A stretch of DNA of 64,000 bases from Vibrio sp. Isolate32 (GTDB lineage Bacteria; Pseudomonadota; Gammaproteobacteria; Enterobacterales; Vibrionaceae): NCBI RefSeq assembly GCF_022397955.1, contig NZ_JAKEUQ010000001.1, forward strand, positions 63,647 through 127,646, given 5' to 3'. The notes below the pieces were generated by a model that searched no databases, was not told the DNA's origin, and worked only from the letters and a program-made list of their open reading frames with translations. Shown piece by piece: positions 39,523 through 53,053 of the stretch; the stretch's first letter is position 1, and every line of letters begins with the position of its first letter. Position numbers and translations under genes: made by a program.

Positions 39523-39957
39523 TTAGTTCAAGCGGAAGCTAGCGATTATTTCACAGTTGGTCGCGGTATCGATCTTTTCCACCATCGAGGCAATTTTAGG
39601 GTTTGGGTGGCGTTTCATGAAATCGATCAGCGCTTTCTTACAGCAACCAATAGAATCGATAAAGCTTGAACACTGAGTATTAGGGCATTGAGGGATTAGT
39701 GTGAGTACCTTTTCGGAAGCTAATTGAAGATATTTAAGCTCGTATTCAGTATCGCCAGCCCAACGCCAGAATTGAGCAAGGTTGTGGCAAGAAATTACCG
39801 AGATCAATAGGCGTTCATCGGCTTGAATATCGGTACGTTCCGTAATTTCTTCACTTAAGTTCAAAGCCTGCTGATAATGAAGAATACTTCGTACAGGATC
39901 GTCGAGCTGCAATGCCGTATCGGCAAGTAACGTGTGTTTTTCCCATTCGCTAATCAT
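39523..39957 (-). CDS. DUF2753-like TPR-type protein, Fur-box regulated
   Basis: 144 residues, cytoplasmic and helical, with TPR-like repeats (EWEKHTLLADTALQLDDPVRSILHYQQALNLSEE, then LISVISCHNLAQFWRWAGDTEYELKYLQLASEKV). Five Cys lie in the second half (including PQCPNTQCSSF and GCCKK), which could bind metal. I believe it is the DUF2753 family of vibrios; function unknown. A perfect Fur-type box begins 38 bp before the start codon, so expression under iron starvation is expected. No transport or siderophore gene is adjacent. Confidence 0.7.
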   Translation of the reverse strand: MISEWEKHTLLADTALQLDDPVRSILHYQQALNLSEEITERTDIQADERLLISVISCHNLAQFWRWAGDTEYELKYLQLASEKVLTLIPQCPNTQCSSFIDSIGCCKKALIDFMKRHPNPKIASMVEKIDTATNCEIIASFRLN

Positions 39958-39994
39958 TGTATTACCTCACTAATCAATAGGTGATTAATTTAAA

Positions 39995-40009
39995 TGATAA
40001 TTATTATCA
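39995..40009 (-). promoter_or_regulatory. Perfect 7-1-7 Fur box
   Basis: TGATAATTATTATCA is an exact match to the Fur 7-1-7 inverted repeat. It is positioned to control the DUF2753-like gene (start 39957). Confidence 0.82.
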
Positions 40010-40076
40010 TGTAAAGTTTCATCAGTGAGATTGTTAATAATAATTACTGAAGAGTATTGTTCATGAGTGGAAACAT

Positions 40077-40106
40077 AAAAAAGAAGCGAGCATAGTGCTC
40101 GCTTCC
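40077..40106 (-). terminator. Terminator of gloA
   Basis: GAAGCGAGCA-TAG-TGCTCGCTTC (40083-40105) with a T-run on the minus strand. Confidence 0.87.
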
Positions 40107-40156
40107 TTGTTCATTTTATCAGGCGCTCTAGCCCAGCTTCGCAAAATATTGAGGAG

Positions 40157-40573
40157 TTAACCTTCTAGACCTGCGCTTGCTTGTTTGTTCTGAATCAGCT
40201 CAATCATGTAGCCATCAGGATCTTTAACGAACGCAATGTGTGTAGAGCCGCCTTTAACCGGACCCGCTTCACGCGTTACGTTGCCGCCAGCTGCTTTAAT
40301 CGCATCACACGTTGTGTAGATGTCATCAACACCGATAGCAACGTGACCAAAAGCAGAGCCAAGATCGTATTCCGTGGTGCCCCAGTTGTAAGTCAGCTCA
40401 ATCACTGCGCCTTGAGATTCGTCACCAAAGCCAACGAAAGCTAGCGTGTATTCGTACTCTTTGTTTTCGTTCTTACGTAACAGCTGCATACCCATTACGT
40501 TAGTGTAGAACTCGATAGACTTATCTAGATCACCCACGCGTAGCATGGTGTGTAAAATACGACCGTTTGACAT
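40157..40573 (-). CDS. gloA: Lactoylglutathione lyase (glyoxalase I)
   Basis: 138-residue VOC-fold metalloenzyme that converts the methylglyoxal-glutathione hemithioacetal to S-lactoylglutathione. Metal ligands are His8 (RILHTMLRV), Glu in [10 protein letters not shown], His in [10 protein letters not shown] and Glu in GYMIELIQ. Length and motifs match the Ni-type bacterial GloA. It is downstream of nth on the same strand, 115 bp apart. Confidence 0.97.
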   Translation of the reverse strand: MSNGRILHTMLRVGDLDKSIEFYTNVMGMQLLRKNENKEYEYTLAFVGFGDESQGAVIELTYNWGTTEYDLGSAFGHVAIGVDDIYTTCDAIKAAGGNVTREAGPVKGGSTHIAFVKDPDGYMIELIQNKQASAGLEG

Positions 40574-40688
40574 GATTTGCTCCTAGCTTTAACTATGTTT
40601 ACGTTTTTGTAATTCTGTTTTCTGCCGCCAGAAAATTGCGACACTGTTTAGCCAATAGGCTTGTGGTTCTTGTTTATGAACTTAGACG

Positions 40689-41324
40689 TCAGTTTTCTTT
40701 TGGTGGAGAGTATTCGCACAGATCTTCAATAATACAGCTGCCACAGCGAGGCTTACGCGCGACACAAGTGTAGCGTCCATGAAGAATGAGCCAGTGGTGG
40801 ACATCCAGTTTGAACTCTTTTGGAACTACTTTAAGTAGCTTGGCTTCGACATCATCGACTGTCTTACCCATGGCGAGCTTAGTGCGGTTCGATACACGAT
40901 AGATGTGAGTATCAACGGCAATAGTTGGCCAGCCGAAAGCGGTGTTCAATACTACGTTGGCAGTTTTACGGCCAACACCAGGCAGTGCTTCCAGTGCTGC
41001 GCGATCTTCTGGCACTTCACCATTGTGAAGATCAAGCAGCATGCGACATGTCTTAATGGTGTTTTCTGCTTTCGAATTAAACAGACCGATAGTCTTGATG
41101 TACTCTTTCAGACCATCGACACCTAGGTCAAAAATCGCTTGTGGGGTATTAGCAACAGGGTAAAGCTTATCTGTAGCCTTGTTCACGCTGACGTCAGTTG
41201 CCTGTGCAGACAAAAGTACCGCAATCAGAAGTTCGAAAGGGCTACTCCAATTTAGCTCAGTCTCTGGCTTTGGATTGTTTTCCCTCAAACGCTCAAGTAT
41301 TTGTACTCGTTTTACATTGTTCAT
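40689..41324 (-). CDS. nth: Endonuclease III
   Basis: 211-residue DNA glycosylase/AP lyase for oxidised pyrimidines. Helix-hairpin-helix LPGVGRKTANVV with the catalytic Lys in GRKTA, the catalytic Asp in AVDTHIYRVSNR, and a C-terminal [4Fe-4S] loop C-x6-C-x2-C-x5-C (CVARKPRCGSCIIEDLC). It closes the rnf cluster (rnfABCDGE-nth), as in E. coli, 169 bp after rnfE, so it may also have its own promoter. Confidence 0.97.
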   Translation of the reverse strand: MNNVKRVQILERLRENNPKPETELNWSSPFELLIAVLLSAQATDVSVNKATDKLYPVANTPQAIFDLGVDGLKEYIKTIGLFNSKAENTIKTCRMLLDLHNGEVPEDRAALEALPGVGRKTANVVLNTAFGWPTIAVDTHIYRVSNRTKLAMGKTVDDVEAKLLKVVPKEFKLDVHHWLILHGRYTCVARKPRCGSCIIEDLCEYSPPKEN

Positions 41325-41493
41325 AGCGACATTACTTTCAAATAGTTAGGGCAGAGCTTTGGAGTTGGTATTCAATAAACTCGAAAAGTCAGGCCGTATC
41401 ATCGGTTACGCGCTCTTATGAGCGTCATTGTTATGTGTTTTTGTTATATCTATTTTCTGCCGGTCGGTTGAGCAGCTCGGCAGATTTTTGTTG

Positions 41494-42186
41494 TTAAGCG
41501 TTGGTCACGCGGGCACGCTCAATAACAGGTTTTTCTGGTTTTGGTTGTTTCGATTTTGCTTGATGATCGATGATATTTTTCAACGCAATCAAGAAACCAA
41601 CACCAATAAAGGCACCCGGTGGAAGTAGAGCCAGCAAGAAGCTGTTATCAAATTGGAAAATTTCAATTCTTAAAGCTGATGCCCAATCACCTAGTAGCAG
41701 ATCTGCGCCATCAAATAGGGTGCCATTACCAATGATTTCACGCATTGCGCCCAGTACCACCAATACTGATGTCATACCAAGCCCCATCCAGAAGCCATCT
41801 TGAGCGGCAGGTAATACTTCATTTTTCGAAGCGAAGGCTTCTGCTCGGCCAATAATGATACAGTTGGTTACGATCAGAGGGATGAAGATACCGAGAGATA
41901 GGTACAGACTATACGCGTAAGCATTCATCAGTAGCTGAACACACGTTACCAGTGACGCAATGATCATGACAAATACTGGAATACGCACTTCTTTTGGCAC
42001 GTGGTTACGAACCAGAGAAACTGCAACGTTCGAACCGACTAATACAAGCAAAGTGGCAATACCCAGCCCAAGTGCGTTAGTGACTGTTGACGATACAGCG
42101 AGCAGCGGACATAGCCCAAGAAGTTGCACTAGGGCAGGGTTATTGGCCCACATGCCATTTTTGATTAGTGTTTTATGATCACTCAT
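41494..42186 (-). CDS. rnfE: Rnf electron transport complex subunit E
   Basis: 230-residue membrane protein with six hydrophobic segments; homologous in layout to RnfA. Motifs: [27 protein letters not shown] near the N-terminus and [17 protein letters not shown] near the C-terminus. The mirrored RnfA/RnfE pair holds an intramembrane [2Fe-2S] centre. The start codon overlaps the rnfG stop by one base (TAATG), showing translational coupling. Confidence 0.95.
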   Translation of the reverse strand: MSDHKTLIKNGMWANNPALVQLLGLCPLLAVSSTVTNALGLGIATLLVLVGSNVAVSLVRNHVPKEVRIPVFVMIIASLVTCVQLLMNAYAYSLYLSLGIFIPLIVTNCIIIGRAEAFASKNEVLPAAQDGFWMGLGMTSVLVVLGAMREIIGNGTLFDGADLLLGDWASALRIEIFQFDNSFLLALLPPGAFIGVGFLIALKNIIDHQAKSKQPKPEKPVIERARVTNA

Positions 42187-42815
42187 TATTCACCACCGCA
42201 ATTTAGAGGTTGAGCAAGCAATGCTTGGTTGTTTTGGTTAACGTATTGGACCGCTTGTTTGACAGATTTCACTACCGCTCTAGGGGTAATTGTCGCGCCA
42301 GTAAACTGGTCGAAGTCACCACCGTCTTTACGAACCTTCCAACGGTCAAGATTAGAGTCTGTTACTTGTTTACCGGAAAACGAAAGAATCCAATCACTCA
42401 CACGTAGATCAATCTTATCACCCAAGCCTGGAGTTTCTTGGTGAGAAAGTACACGAGTGCCTAAAATGGTACCATCGATTTTCATACCGACGATCACCTT
42501 AATCGCACCGTTATAACCGTCTGGTGCAATTGCCTCGATAGCAATCGCGCTTGGCTCACCATTGATTTTTGCGATGTAAGCGGGCATCGCTTTCTCTGTA
42601 CCAAGCTCTTCTGCTTGAACTAATGTACAAGACGAAAACAGTTTGTTGTCGTGAAGATCGTGCGGGATCACTTGGTTCAGTACAGATAACAACTGGGCTT
42701 GTTCTTGCTGTTTGATCTGATCTTTTGTTAGGTAGTGGGTTACCGCCACTAAACCTGTCGATGCACAGGCAAAAATCGCGAGCACAAGGCCGTTTTTCTT
42801 AATAGCATTTAGCAT
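42186..42815 (-). CDS. rnfG: Rnf electron transport complex subunit G
   Basis: 209 residues with one N-terminal membrane span ([24 protein letters not shown]) and a periplasmic FMN-binding domain. The flavin is attached through Thr of the motif FTGAT ([15 protein letters not shown]). [10 protein letters not shown] is also typical. It passes electrons within the Na+-pumping Rnf complex. Start at 42815 chosen for AAGGAG upstream; it lies 13 bp after rnfD. Confidence 0.95.
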   Translation of the reverse strand: MLNAIKKNGLVLAIFACASTGLVAVTHYLTKDQIKQQEQAQLLSVLNQVIPHDLHDNKLFSSCTLVQAEELGTEKAMPAYIAKINGEPSAIAIEAIAPDGYNGAIKVIVGMKIDGTILGTRVLSHQETPGLGDKIDLRVSDWILSFSGKQVTDSNLDRWKVRKDGGDFDQFTGATITPRAVVKSVKQAVQYVNQNNQALLAQPLNCGGE

Positions 42816-42828
42816 GATGTCCGCTCCT

Positions 42829-43875
42829 TTAGTGGCCGTATGTACGAGGCTTGGTGTAGTAGTCAATCAGTGGAACACACATGTTGGCTAACAATACAGC
42901 AAACGCCACGCCATCGGGGAAGCCACCCCAACTGCGGATAATAAACACTAACGCACCAATTAGCGCACCAAACACCAAGCGACCTTTAACTGTCGTTGAA
43001 GCCGAAACTGGGTCGGTTGCAATAAAGAATGCACCAAGCATAGTCGCGCCAGACAGAAGGTGAATGGTTGGAGAAGCAGTTTCACCAGGAGTAAGCACTA
43101 AGAACACCAAGCTAAACAGAGTAAGACTGCCGATGAAAGCCACTGGGATATACCACTGAATAACACGCTGCTTAATCAGCACTAAACCGCCGATTAAATA
43201 AGCAAGGTTTACCCACTCCCAGCCTACGCCAGCTAACCAGCTGAATTGCGGTTGAGACAGTGCTTCCGAAGCCGTGTTACCTGCCGTTAATGCTGTTTTG
43301 AATGCATCAAGTGGCGTCGCCATTGTGGTGCCATCAATGCCAAGGCGTGCTTGCTGCAGAGATAAACCTTCGTTATTGAAGCCCGTGAATATCATCAAGA
43401 ATGAGTCAATAAAGCTTGTTGCTTCTGCTGTCAGGCTCGCGGGTGCATTCCAACTGGTCATTTGAACTGGGAATGAAATCAGCAAAACGACGTAAGCGAC
43501 CATCGCAGGGTTAAATGGGTTCTGCCCTAGGCCGCCGTATAAGTGTTTCGCGATAATAATAGCGAAGAACATACCAATGACCAGGATCCACCACGGAGAG
43601 TGCGGGGGAATGGCGACACTCAGTAGCCAAGCGGTTACAACAGCACTGTAATCACGCAGCGCCATCACTGGCGGACGTTTTCTTAACAGCATTACGGCTG
43701 CTTCAAAGATAACAGCAAGTGCAATAGCAAATACTAACTGGATGAGGGTACCCCATCCAAAGAAGTAGGTTTGAACTAGTAGACCTGGCAATGCACAAAT
43801 AGCTACCCATTTCATGAGATCTGGGGTGCTTCTACGACTGTGCGCGTGCGGTGAGCTGGCGATAAAGAAGGCCAC
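42829..43875 (-). CDS. rnfD: Rnf electron transport complex subunit D
   Basis: 348-residue membrane protein with covalent FMN at the SGAT motif ([13 protein letters not shown]). [19 protein letters not shown] and [26 protein letters not shown] mark the family. It starts with GTG, whose first base is shared with the last base of the rnfC stop. Together with RnfG it forms the flavin path across the membrane. Confidence 0.95.
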   Translation of the reverse strand: MAFFIASSPHAHSRRSTPDLMKWVAICALPGLLVQTYFFGWGTLIQLVFAIALAVIFEAAVMLLRKRPPVMALRDYSAVVTAWLLSVAIPPHSPWWILVIGMFFAIIIAKHLYGGLGQNPFNPAMVAYVVLLISFPVQMTSWNAPASLTAEATSFIDSFLMIFTGFNNEGLSLQQARLGIDGTTMATPLDAFKTALTAGNTASEALSQPQFSWLAGVGWEWVNLAYLIGGLVLIKQRVIQWYIPVAFIGSLTLFSLVFLVLTPGETASPTIHLLSGATMLGAFFIATDPVSASTTVKGRLVFGALIGALVFIIRSWGGFPDGVAFAVLLANMCVPLIDYYTKPRTYGH

Positions 43876-46232
43876 TACTCTTTCTCCTCATTGTTCTTTT
43901 TATCTAGCTCTTGCTGTGCTTTTCTTGCTTTAGCACGAGCAATAGCGGCAGCAACGGCTGCTTTTTTAGGATCGACTGGCTGTGATTGAGTCTCAGCTAC
44001 CACTTCAGCTTCTTTTTCGGCTTCAGGTTCAGGAGCGATTTCTTGTGCTTCAACCTGTTTAGCTTGCTGTACTTTTTTCGCCTTAGCGCGTGCAATAGCG
44101 GCAGCAACAGCAGCTTTTTTAGGATCGACTGGCTGTGATTGAGTCTCAGCTACCACTTCAGCTTCTTTTTCGGCTTCAGGTTCAGGAGCGATTTCTTGTG
44201 CTTCAACCTGTTGCGCTTGTTGTGCTTTCTTAGCCTTAGCACGAGCGATAGCAGCAGCAACGGCGTCTTTCTTAGCGTCGCCGGAGCTTTCAGCAGCAGA
44301 TTCAGCAGCAGATTCAACTTGTTGCGCTTTCTTCGCTTTAGCACGAGCGATAGCGGCAGCAACGGCGACTTTCTTAGCATCGCCAGAGCTTTCAGCTGGA
44401 GCGTCAGTAGCAGATTCAGCTTGTTGAGCTTTTTTCGCTTTAGCGCGAGCTATTGCGGCTGCAACAGCGTCTTTTTTGCCTTCACCAGAGTTTTCGGCTT
44501 GAGTCTCAGCTGAAGCTTGTTGCGCTTTGCGCTCTCTAGCTTGTCGTTTACGCTCTTCGCGCAGTTTCGACATTTCAGAGTTATCTGGTTCAGCGCCGTT
44601 TTCCTTCAGAGCTGCAGCTTGTTTCGCTTTTGCCTTCGCAATAGCTGCAGCAACCGCAGGTTTTACAGCTGGCTCTTCATTCTGAGCCTGATCCGCGGCG
44701 GATTTTTGTGCTTTAACACGAGCAATCGCAGCAGCAATAGCATCATCACCGCCAGATGTTTTCATATCTTTACGGCGGTTATCTGCGGCTTTCTTAAAGC
44801 GGTTTTCACGCTCGGCTTTATCACGCTCCATACGAGCGTTCTTCTCTTCAAAGCGAATCTTGGCGCGCTCTGCAGCAGCGGCTTCATCTTTTCGAGTTTT
44901 GATTTCAGCTTTTGCTTGGCGGTAGTACTGAACAAGAGGGATTTCGCTTGGGCAGACAAATGCACATGCCCCGCATTCAATACAGTCTTTAATATTTAGT
45001 TCTTCACACTTGTCTAGCTCATTGGCTTTTGCATGCCATTGCAACTGTTGTGGTAACAGTGATGCAGGACAAGCTTCGGCACATGCACTGCATCGAATAC
45101 ACTCCATTTCGTAAGTGCTCGGTGCAATTTCACTACGTGTTGGCGCTAAAATACAGTTCGATGTTTTTGTGATCGGCACATTGGCATGTGGCAAGGTAAA
45201 GCCCATCATCGGGCCGCCCAAAATCAAACGCGGCAGCTTTTTATCGGCTTTATAGCCAAACTCTTCAAGTAACTCGTGTACAGGTGTACCTAATAGTGCC
45301 CAAACGTTACGAGGTTGCTTAAAAGTCTTACCGGTTAAAGTCACAACGCGGTTAACTACGGGTTCACCGTCGATTACTGCACTCTTAATTGAGTAGAGAG
45401 AGCCAACGTTCTGAACTAATATACCGATGTCAGCAGGGATGCCGCCAGCAGGCACCTCTTTATTCGTGAGGATCTTAATCAGCTGTTTCTCACCACCTGA
45501 AGGGTATTTAGTTGGGATCACGCGAATGACGATATCTTTGTCTTTCGCGGCAACCTCTAGTGCTTTTATTGCCGCTGGCTTGTTGTCTTCAATACCGATA
45601 ACGGTCAGTTTTGGTTGAAGGATGTGTTCAACTATCTCAATGCCTTTTAGCACTTCTTCGGCATGCTCTTGAAGCAACTTGTCATCTGATGTGATGTAAG
45701 GTTCACACTCAGCTGCATTGACGATCAGAATATCAGTACGTCCTAGGCCTGACTGGAGCTTTTTCGCAGTAGGGAATCCCGCACCGCCCATACCTGAGAT
45801 ACCGGCTTGGCGAATCACATCAAGCAGCTCGTCTGAGGTTTTCGTTGAAAAGTCTTCGACGGGGTTTCGTTCAATCCAAGCGTCTAAGCCATCAGGTTTA
45901 ATGACCACACTGAGTTCGCTTAAGCCTGAAGGGTGAGCGGTAGTTCTTGGTTCGATAGCGGTAATCACACCTGATGTAGGTGCATGTACCGGCAATGTAA
46001 AACCAGTATCTAAAGCCGTTAGTTGTTGGCCTTTCAGTACGGTGTCACCCGCGGCAACTAATAAGTTACCAGGTTTTCCAATGTGCTGTTTTACCGGAAG
46101 GACGATTTCTTCTGGAAGCCTTGCATGAACGATATCAGTGGTATTGGACTGTTTCTTGTTTTCAGCAGGGTGCACGCCGCCCGGGAAGGTCCAAATAGAG
46201 CCCGTGCGAATTTGTTCAATTAAAGAGATCAT
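43875..46232 (-). CDS. rnfC: Rnf complex subunit C with extended Ala-rich repeat tail
   Basis: 785 residues. The N-terminal 450 residues are conserved: GGVHPAENK, the [20 protein letters not shown] site, and two 4Fe-4S motifs [15 protein letters not shown] and [16 protein letters not shown]. The C-terminal 330 residues are low-complexity: a charged helical stretch, then about seven copies of the module [13 protein letters not shown] joined by acidic/Gln-rich linkers. The last two long repeats are near-identical at DNA level with a 153-bp period. RnfC is the NADH- or ferredoxin-facing peripheral subunit. Start at 46232 ([11 protein letters not shown]) lies 7 bp after the rnfB stop. Confidence 0.95.
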   Translation of the reverse strand: MISLIEQIRTGSIWTFPGGVHPAENKKQSNTTDIVHARLPEEIVLPVKQHIGKPGNLLVAAGDTVLKGQQLTALDTGFTLPVHAPTSGVITAIEPRTTAHPSGLSELSVVIKPDGLDAWIERNPVEDFSTKTSDELLDVIRQAGISGMGGAGFPTAKKLQSGLGRTDILIVNAAECEPYITSDDKLLQEHAEEVLKGIEIVEHILQPKLTVIGIEDNKPAAIKALEVAAKDKDIVIRVIPTKYPSGGEKQLIKILTNKEVPAGGIPADIGILVQNVGSLYSIKSAVIDGEPVVNRVVTLTGKTFKQPRNVWALLGTPVHELLEEFGYKADKKLPRLILGGPMMGFTLPHANVPITKTSNCILAPTRSEIAPSTYEMECIRCSACAEACPASLLPQQLQWHAKANELDKCEELNIKDCIECGACAFVCPSEIPLVQYYRQAKAEIKTRKDEAAAAERAKIRFEEKNARMERDKAERENRFKKAADNRRKDMKTSGGDDAIAAAIARVKAQKSAADQAQNEEPAVKPAVAAAIAKAKAKQAAALKENGAEPDNSEMSKLREERKRQARERKAQQASAETQAENSGEGKKDAVAAAIARAKAKKAQQAESATDAPAESSGDAKKVAVAAAIARAKAKKAQQVESAAESAAESSGDAKKDAVAAAIARAKAKKAQQAQQVEAQEIAPEPEAEKEAEVVAETQSQPVDPKKAAVAAAIARAKAKKVQQAKQVEAQEIAPEPEAEKEAEVVAETQSQPVDPKKAAVAAAIARAKARKAQQELDKKNNEEKE
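43900..44520. repeat. Tandem coding repeats in rnfC
   Basis: The rnfC tail encodes at least five closely similar [17 protein letters not shown] modules here (two more diverged copies lie upstream). The last two 51-codon units start at corresponding bases 43968 and 44121 and are almost identical over about 110 bp. This is the kind of tract that changes copy number by slippage or recombination. Confidence 0.85.
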
Positions 46233-46239
46233 ACTAACC

Positions 46240-46833
46240 CTATGCCTTAGGCTCTGACGCGGTCGCATCAGTTGCTTGGTTAGTGATATCCGTAACAGGA
46301 ATGATGTTCATCTGCCATTTCCAATTTTCAGTCGTTGTCGCCACTGGAATCATTTCAATACAGTCAGTAGGGCACGGCGCGACACAAAGATCACAACCAG
46401 TACATTCATCTTTAATTACTGTGTGTAGTGCCTTAGTACCACCAACTATGGCGTCGACAGGGCAGGCTTGAATACATTTAGTACAGCCGATACACATATC
46501 TTCATGAATGAAGGCAACAGTTTTTACTTTGTTATCTAAATCGTGAGCGGAGTCTTCAACTTCTACGCCCATTAAGTCTGCTAGCTTCTCAATGGTTGCT
46601 TGGCCGCCAGGAGGACATTTGTTGATCTTGTCTCCGTTAGCAATCGCCTCTGCGTACGGACGACAACCCGGATAGCCACACTGGCCACACTGAGTTTGCG
46701 GTAAAATGGTGTCGATTTGATCAACGATAGGATCAGCTTCGACTTTAAAACGGATAGAAGCAAAGCCCAAGATAGCGCCAAAAACAGTGGCTAAAACGGC
46801 TAGCGCAATGATCGCAATTAAAATGGTGCTCAT
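46240..46833 (-). CDS. rnfB: Rnf electron transport complex subunit B
   Basis: 197 residues. N-terminal membrane span, then a [4Fe-4S] motif [16 protein letters not shown], then two ferredoxin-type clusters [14 protein letters not shown] and [15 protein letters not shown]. It would accept electrons on the cytoplasmic side. It is 2 bp downstream of rnfA and tightly coupled to it. Confidence 0.96.
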   Translation of the reverse strand: MSTILIAIIALAVLATVFGAILGFASIRFKVEADPIVDQIDTILPQTQCGQCGYPGCRPYAEAIANGDKINKCPPGGQATIEKLADLMGVEVEDSAHDLDNKVKTVAFIHEDMCIGCTKCIQACPVDAIVGGTKALHTVIKDECTGCDLCVAPCPTDCIEMIPVATTTENWKWQMNIIPVTDITNQATDATASEPKA

Positions 46834-46835
46834 GC

Positions 46836-47414
46836 TTATTTCACCAATCCAGTAAAGCCCATAAATGCCAGAGACATTAGGCCTGCTGTGATCATCGCGA
46901 TCGATGCACCTTTGAATGGCATTGGAACATCAGCAACCGTAATACGCTCACGCATCGCAGCAAATAGGATCAGTACAAGAGAGAAACCTACCGCCGCGCC
47001 GAAACCATAAATGATCGACTGAATGAAGTTGTGGTTTTCATTGATGTTCAAGAGAGCCACACCTAATACCGCACAGTTGGTGGTGATAAGGGGTAGGAAG
47101 ATACCCAATAGGCGATAAAGAGTCGGGCTAGTTTTGTGAACCACCATTTCCGTAAATTGAACCACGACTGCGATCACCAAGATGAAACTCATGGTACGCA
47201 AGTATTCAATACCCAGAGGGGTAAGGATGTAGGTTTCTACTAGGTATGCAGATACCGACGCTAACGTCAGAACGAAAGTCGTCGCGAGGCCCATGCCAAT
47301 CGCAGTCTCCAGTTTCTTGGAGACTCCCATGAAAGGACATAGCCCTAAAAACTTCACTAGCACAAAGTTATTGACCAGCACTGTGCCAACCAACAACAAA
47401 AGGTATTCGGTCAT
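46836..47414 (-). CDS. rnfA: Rnf electron transport complex subunit A
   Basis: 192-residue membrane protein with six spans; [42 protein letters not shown] is the conserved start, with the buried Cys of the FLGLCPFMG motif (an Fe-S ligand with the matching Cys in RnfE). It is the first gene of the operon, so the promoter lies in the 300-bp gap before it. Confidence 0.96.
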   Translation of the reverse strand: MTEYLLLLVGTVLVNNFVLVKFLGLCPFMGVSKKLETAIGMGLATTFVLTLASVSAYLVETYILTPLGIEYLRTMSFILVIAVVVQFTEMVVHKTSPTLYRLLGIFLPLITTNCAVLGVALLNINENHNFIQSIIYGFGAAVGFSLVLILFAAMRERITVADVPMPFKGASIAMITAGLMSLAFMGFTGLVK

Positions 47415-47714
47415 AATGGATTAATTCTTGAGATTCCGATCCCGATATTATCCTGCTTTGCTCACCTAATAACAACCAAGGATCACTAGGGATTTAGACA
47501 CTTGGTGAAAAAATCAACGAGTAAACGTTTGATTAAGATAGATCAGCTTAAGTATAGGAGGGTATTTGATGGGAATGAAAAATAAGATTAACCGAATGAT
47601 AACTCATCAAATCAATCCTATTTTCTTTGTTGTAAAAAGTGTCAGGAATCGAAAACACTCAGCCCTAGTAACTGTTCGTTTTATGAAGCTAAGCCTTTAG
47701 TGTCCCGAGTATTA
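47415..47714. other. Gap between galR and rnfA
   Basis: About 300 bp of AT-rich sequence holding the rnfA promoter side and the 3' end of galR. I saw no operator, hairpin terminator or ORF that I would defend. Confidence 0.5.
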
Positions 47715-48719
47715 TTAACTGATGTTTCGAACCGAAGCTCTGCGCACTAGTATTGGCATAAACAACTTATGTTCTGACTGTTCTTTCGGTTCATCGCTTG
47801 CGAGTTGAAGAGACAGCTTTACCGCTTGATTTGCCATGACTTGAATTGGGTAGCGAATGGTCGTCAATCTAGGGTAAATGAAGCGAGCAATGTGGCCATC
47901 ATCAAACCCAATAACTGACATGTCTTCTGGAATTCGAATGCCATTTTCTTGTAGAAGTGTCAAGCAGCCAGCAGCCATGTAATCGTTATAAGTTGCAATC
48001 GCTGTGATGTCGGTGTTTTTAGCCATTAGGTTAACCATGGCTTGTTCACCACCTAACTCGTCAGGCTCGCCGTATTCTATGTATTCGTCACTAGGTTCAA
48101 TACCGTTGTCTTTCAGTGCGTCTAAATAACCCGCTAAGCGATCATGAGCATCTTCAATGTTGTGACTCGAGCAAATGTAACCAATATGTTTGTGACCGTT
48201 TTTGATCAAATACTCAGTCGCGATGTAAGAACCGCGGCGGTTGTCGAGAGCAATACAGCGGTTTTCTATGTCGGGAACAATGCGATTGATCAGTACCATT
48301 CCGGGTACTTCATTTGCCAATTTGACTAACTCTTCATCGCTAATGCCTTTGCTATGAACGACGAGTGATTCGCAGCGGCTGTTGATAAGCAGGTTAATGG
48401 CATTACGCTCTTTGGCGGCGTCATGGTAGCCACTGCCAATTAGTAACTGTTTTTCTTGCTCGCTGGCCACGGTATCAATGGCTTTGATCATCGAGCCGAA
48501 GAATGGGGCAGAAACATCGTTGACCAATACGCCAATCGCATTTGAAGATTTACTGACCAATGCACGGGCGTTGGCATTTGGACGATAGCCGAGTTTTTCC
48601 ATCGCAGCTTTTACTGCTGAAATAGCAGTTTCACTGGTGTGAGCTGCATTGTTGATTACTCGAGAGGTGGTCGCGATTGATACGCCTGCTTCCTTCGCAA
48701 CATCTTTAATGGTAGCCAT
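47715..48719 (-). CDS. galR: Galactose repressor GalR, LacI family
   Basis: 334 residues. N-terminal HTH and hinge MATIKDVAKEAGVSIATTSRVINN...NANARAL, then a periplasmic-binding-protein-like sensor domain (LINRIVPDIENRCIALDNRRGSY, GEPDELGGEQAMVNLM, IGFDDGHIARFIYPRLTTIRYP). Similarity to E. coli GalR runs throughout, including the GYHDAAKERNAI region. It likely represses the adjacent lacZ, alpha-galactosidase and symporter genes at the TGGAAACGnTTTCA-type operators found before each of them, with galactose as inducer. It is downstream of lacZ on the same strand, separated by a terminator. Confidence 0.9.
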   Translation of the reverse strand: MATIKDVAKEAGVSIATTSRVINNAAHTSETAISAVKAAMEKLGYRPNANARALVSKSSNAIGVLVNDVSAPFFGSMIKAIDTVASEQEKQLLIGSGYHDAAKERNAINLLINSRCESLVVHSKGISDEELVKLANEVPGMVLINRIVPDIENRCIALDNRRGSYIATEYLIKNGHKHIGYICSSHNIEDAHDRLAGYLDALKDNGIEPSDEYIEYGEPDELGGEQAMVNLMAKNTDITAIATYNDYMAAGCLTLLQENGIRIPEDMSVIGFDDGHIARFIYPRLTTIRYPIQVMANQAVKLSLQLASDEPKEQSEHKLFMPILVRRASVRNIS

Positions 48720-48858
48720 TCCGCTCTCTTATTCTGAAAATAATGCTGTGTGCTGGTGGTTGGACATTTAACAACGGATAGTTAGCCAATTCAAATACTA
48801 AACATCAAATATGACGAGGCTTTAAGGTTTATTTTTGGTTGGCTTATCGTTTGATAAT

Positions 48859-48893
48859 AAAAAGCCAAGCTCTAGATTTGAGCTTGGCTTTTG
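48859..48893 (-). terminator. Terminator of lacZ
   Basis: A 12-bp stem AAAGCCAAGCTC against GAGCTTGGCTTT, with T5 on the minus strand, about 110 bp after the lacZ stop and before galR. Confidence 0.85.
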
Positions 48894-49002
48894 ATTCACA
48901 TTGGCGTTTGAACTGCTGTCGTGTGAAATAGCGTAATCACAGGTAACCCAAAGTAATAGGGAACCAAGTGGCTTTAGAGCAAGCCGCTTGGCCCGAATCT
49001 AC

Positions 49003-52152
<3,150 letters not shown>

Positions 52153-52281
52153 TCATCGGTTTTTTTTTGCAGTGACATCTAATATTGTTGCTAGTGTCTG
52201 GCTTTATGAAGTGTCTCTATTTTTTACCGGTGGATACTTTTCTGTTTGAGTCCTAACTCGAGTGAGAGTGTAAATAAACAA

Positions 52282-52295
52282 TGGAAACGTTTTCA
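52282..52295 (-). promoter_or_regulatory. GalR-type operator upstream of lacZ
   Basis: TGGAAACGTTTTCA is a near-perfect LacI-family palindrome centred on CG, about 180 bp before the lacZ start. A CRP-like half-site (TGTGA at 52344-52348) lies further upstream. Confidence 0.75.
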
Positions 52296-52960
52296 TGATG
52301 GGGTTGGCATTTTTGCGCTATTGATGGGTTTGTGATTATTTTGTGTGATTTTGATCTGGTTATTGAGCTTGTAGTGGCGGTTTTATAGAGATTTCTGTGG
52401 GTTTTTAATGGGAGCGTTTTCTATTTTGGGGGGGAGGAAGGCGATCGTGCGCTAGAATTGAAGTTGCTCGTTGTGTTCGAACATAGGTAATAGTGATGCG
52501 AGGCTAGAACTCGCAAGGGCTTGGAGCTTTTGTTGAGGGGAAAAGTAGCCCAGTCAATGAGAACTGGGCATGTGAGACAAGGAAGCAAGCATTAAATTCA
52601 ATGCCGAAGCTAGGCTACAGGCATTGCGTTCTGTACCGTCAAGCTGGAATGTAAAAGTTAGGACCCAGAGAGACACTTCATAGTTGTACTCTAAAGGTTA
52701 AGAATACGAGTGTGGTGTGGTGAGTTCAAGAGGAAATGCGTTTGAGCAAATTTTCAAATTACAGATCCACCATAACGTAATGAGTTCTATGGCTTTAATT
52801 GTTGTTAAGTTATTGTTTTTTATTAAAATTTTATAGCTCTTTGTTTAATGTGGAATATCCGTATTTTTGGGGATTAGGAGCATATGCATTGAGGTGGTGG
52901 TTGGTATAAATATTTGAGTTAGGAGGTATTGTTTGAATCTATTAATCTCAAAATATTTAA

Positions 52961-52974
52961 TGGAAACGCTTTCA
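52961..52974 (+). promoter_or_regulatory. GalR-type operator upstream of alpha-galactosidase
   Basis: TGGAAACGCTTTCA, 80 bp before the start codon. Its CG centre is exactly 20 bp before the element TGATCACAG (52987-52995), an arrangement repeated upstream of the symporter gene. Confidence 0.78.
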
Positions 52975-53053
52975 TGATTTTGGGTTTGATCACAGAAACT
53001 CTCAACTCAATAATTATGATGCGGGGTAATTAAACGCGTTAAGGTTAAATAAA

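Noticed and set aside
44139..44999. Long frames antisense to rnfC (two adjoining plus-strand ORFs of 124 and 160 codons)
   Set aside because: They lie opposite the repetitive Ala/Lys-coding region, whose composition suppresses stops on the other strand. No ribosome-binding sites, and the encoded products are low-complexity Phe/Ser/Leu runs.
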